From the NCBI GenBank assembly GCA_938003575.1, contig CALKYG010000043.1:1-24782 (forward strand): 24,782 nucleotides of DNA, in the 5' to 3' direction. The translations under genes and the position numbers were made by a program. The notes beneath the pieces are model-generated. The model searched no databases, was not told the origin of the DNA, and worked only from the letters and a program-made list of their open reading frames with translations. Position 1 is the first letter of the stretch. Each line of letters starts with the position of its first letter. Shown here piece by piece: positions 24,699-24,782 of this stretch. Source of the DNA: an uncultured Alphaproteobacteria bacterium. GTDB lineage: Bacteria > Pseudomonadota > Alphaproteobacteria > Caulobacterales > Parvularculaceae.

Positions 24699-24782
24699 AT
24701 GTTTATCATCAACACCTATATCGCAAGGAGCGACATCGAAGGCGTCGGCGTCTTTACGGCGGAAGACGTCAAGGCGGGGCAA
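24699..24782 (+). CDS. SET-domain protein, N-terminal fragment (runs off the window)
   Basis: From ATG at 24699 there are 28 open codons to the window edge. The peptide begins MFIINTYIARSDIEGVGVF and continues with TAEDVKAGQ. The pattern of a small N-terminal strand, then S-x-I-x-G-x-G-x-F-x-A-x-x-x-x-x-G, is the opening of SET-domain lysine methyltransferases. Only this start of the domain is visible, so the call depends on that motif. The gene begins 29 bp after the acetyltransferase stop. Confidence 0.65.
   Translation, partial: MFIINTYIARSDIEGVGVFTAEDVKAGQ

Overview
The window is GC-rich and densely coded. It looks like a chromosomal segment of an alphaproteobacterium. The evidence is the gene order ihfB, lapA, trpF, trpB, trpA, accD, folC, the redox pair RegB/RegA beside a SenC/PrrC gene, a Cys-nucleophile intracellular PHB depolymerase, and AlgD-type sugar metabolism. 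I cannot fix the order or genus from sequence alone. I saw no rRNA, tRNA, CRISPR array or intact mobile element.

Left part (1-12.1 kb): ubiE (partial, minus) is divergent from ihfB. A plus-strand series follows: a LapA-like membrane protein, trpF, an exported histidine phosphatase, trpB, then trpA, accD and folC. In related bacteria trpB and trpA are normally adjacent. Here they are separated by about 4.9 kb holding a fatty-acid desaturase, a MarR regulator, an Asp/Arg-rich exported protein, a short remnant resembling an IS1-type transposase, and a membrane-anchored serine hydrolase on the opposite strand. This looks like an accessory insertion in a housekeeping operon. folC ends at a hairpin that also serves as an intrinsic terminator for the opposing M16 protease gene.

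Middle part (12.1-21.4 kb): minus-strand genes encode a two-domain M16 metalloprotease, RegA (response regulator) and RegB (quinone- and thiol-sensing histidine kinase). SenC/PrrC, a copper chaperone for cytochrome oxidase, is divergent from regB, so this is a recognisable redox and respiration locus. Plus-strand phaZ (PHB depolymerase, with a structured leader), an outer-membrane beta-barrel protein and mdh (malate dehydrogenase) follow. A small exported protein of unknown function converges on mdh.

Right part (21.6-24.8 kb): an AlgD-family GDP-mannose 6-dehydrogenase is translationally coupled to a GT4 glycosyltransferase, suggesting a surface-polysaccharide function. A GNAT acetyltransferase follows, then the first 28 codons of a probable SET-domain protein that runs off the end.

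I did not find a clearly new multi-gene system. The most unusual points are the interrupted trp operon with its possible IS scar, the desaturase-MarR pair with repeated sites before marR, the hydrolase fused to a four-helix membrane domain, the Pro-to-Ala change in TrpA, and two small exported proteins I could not assign.
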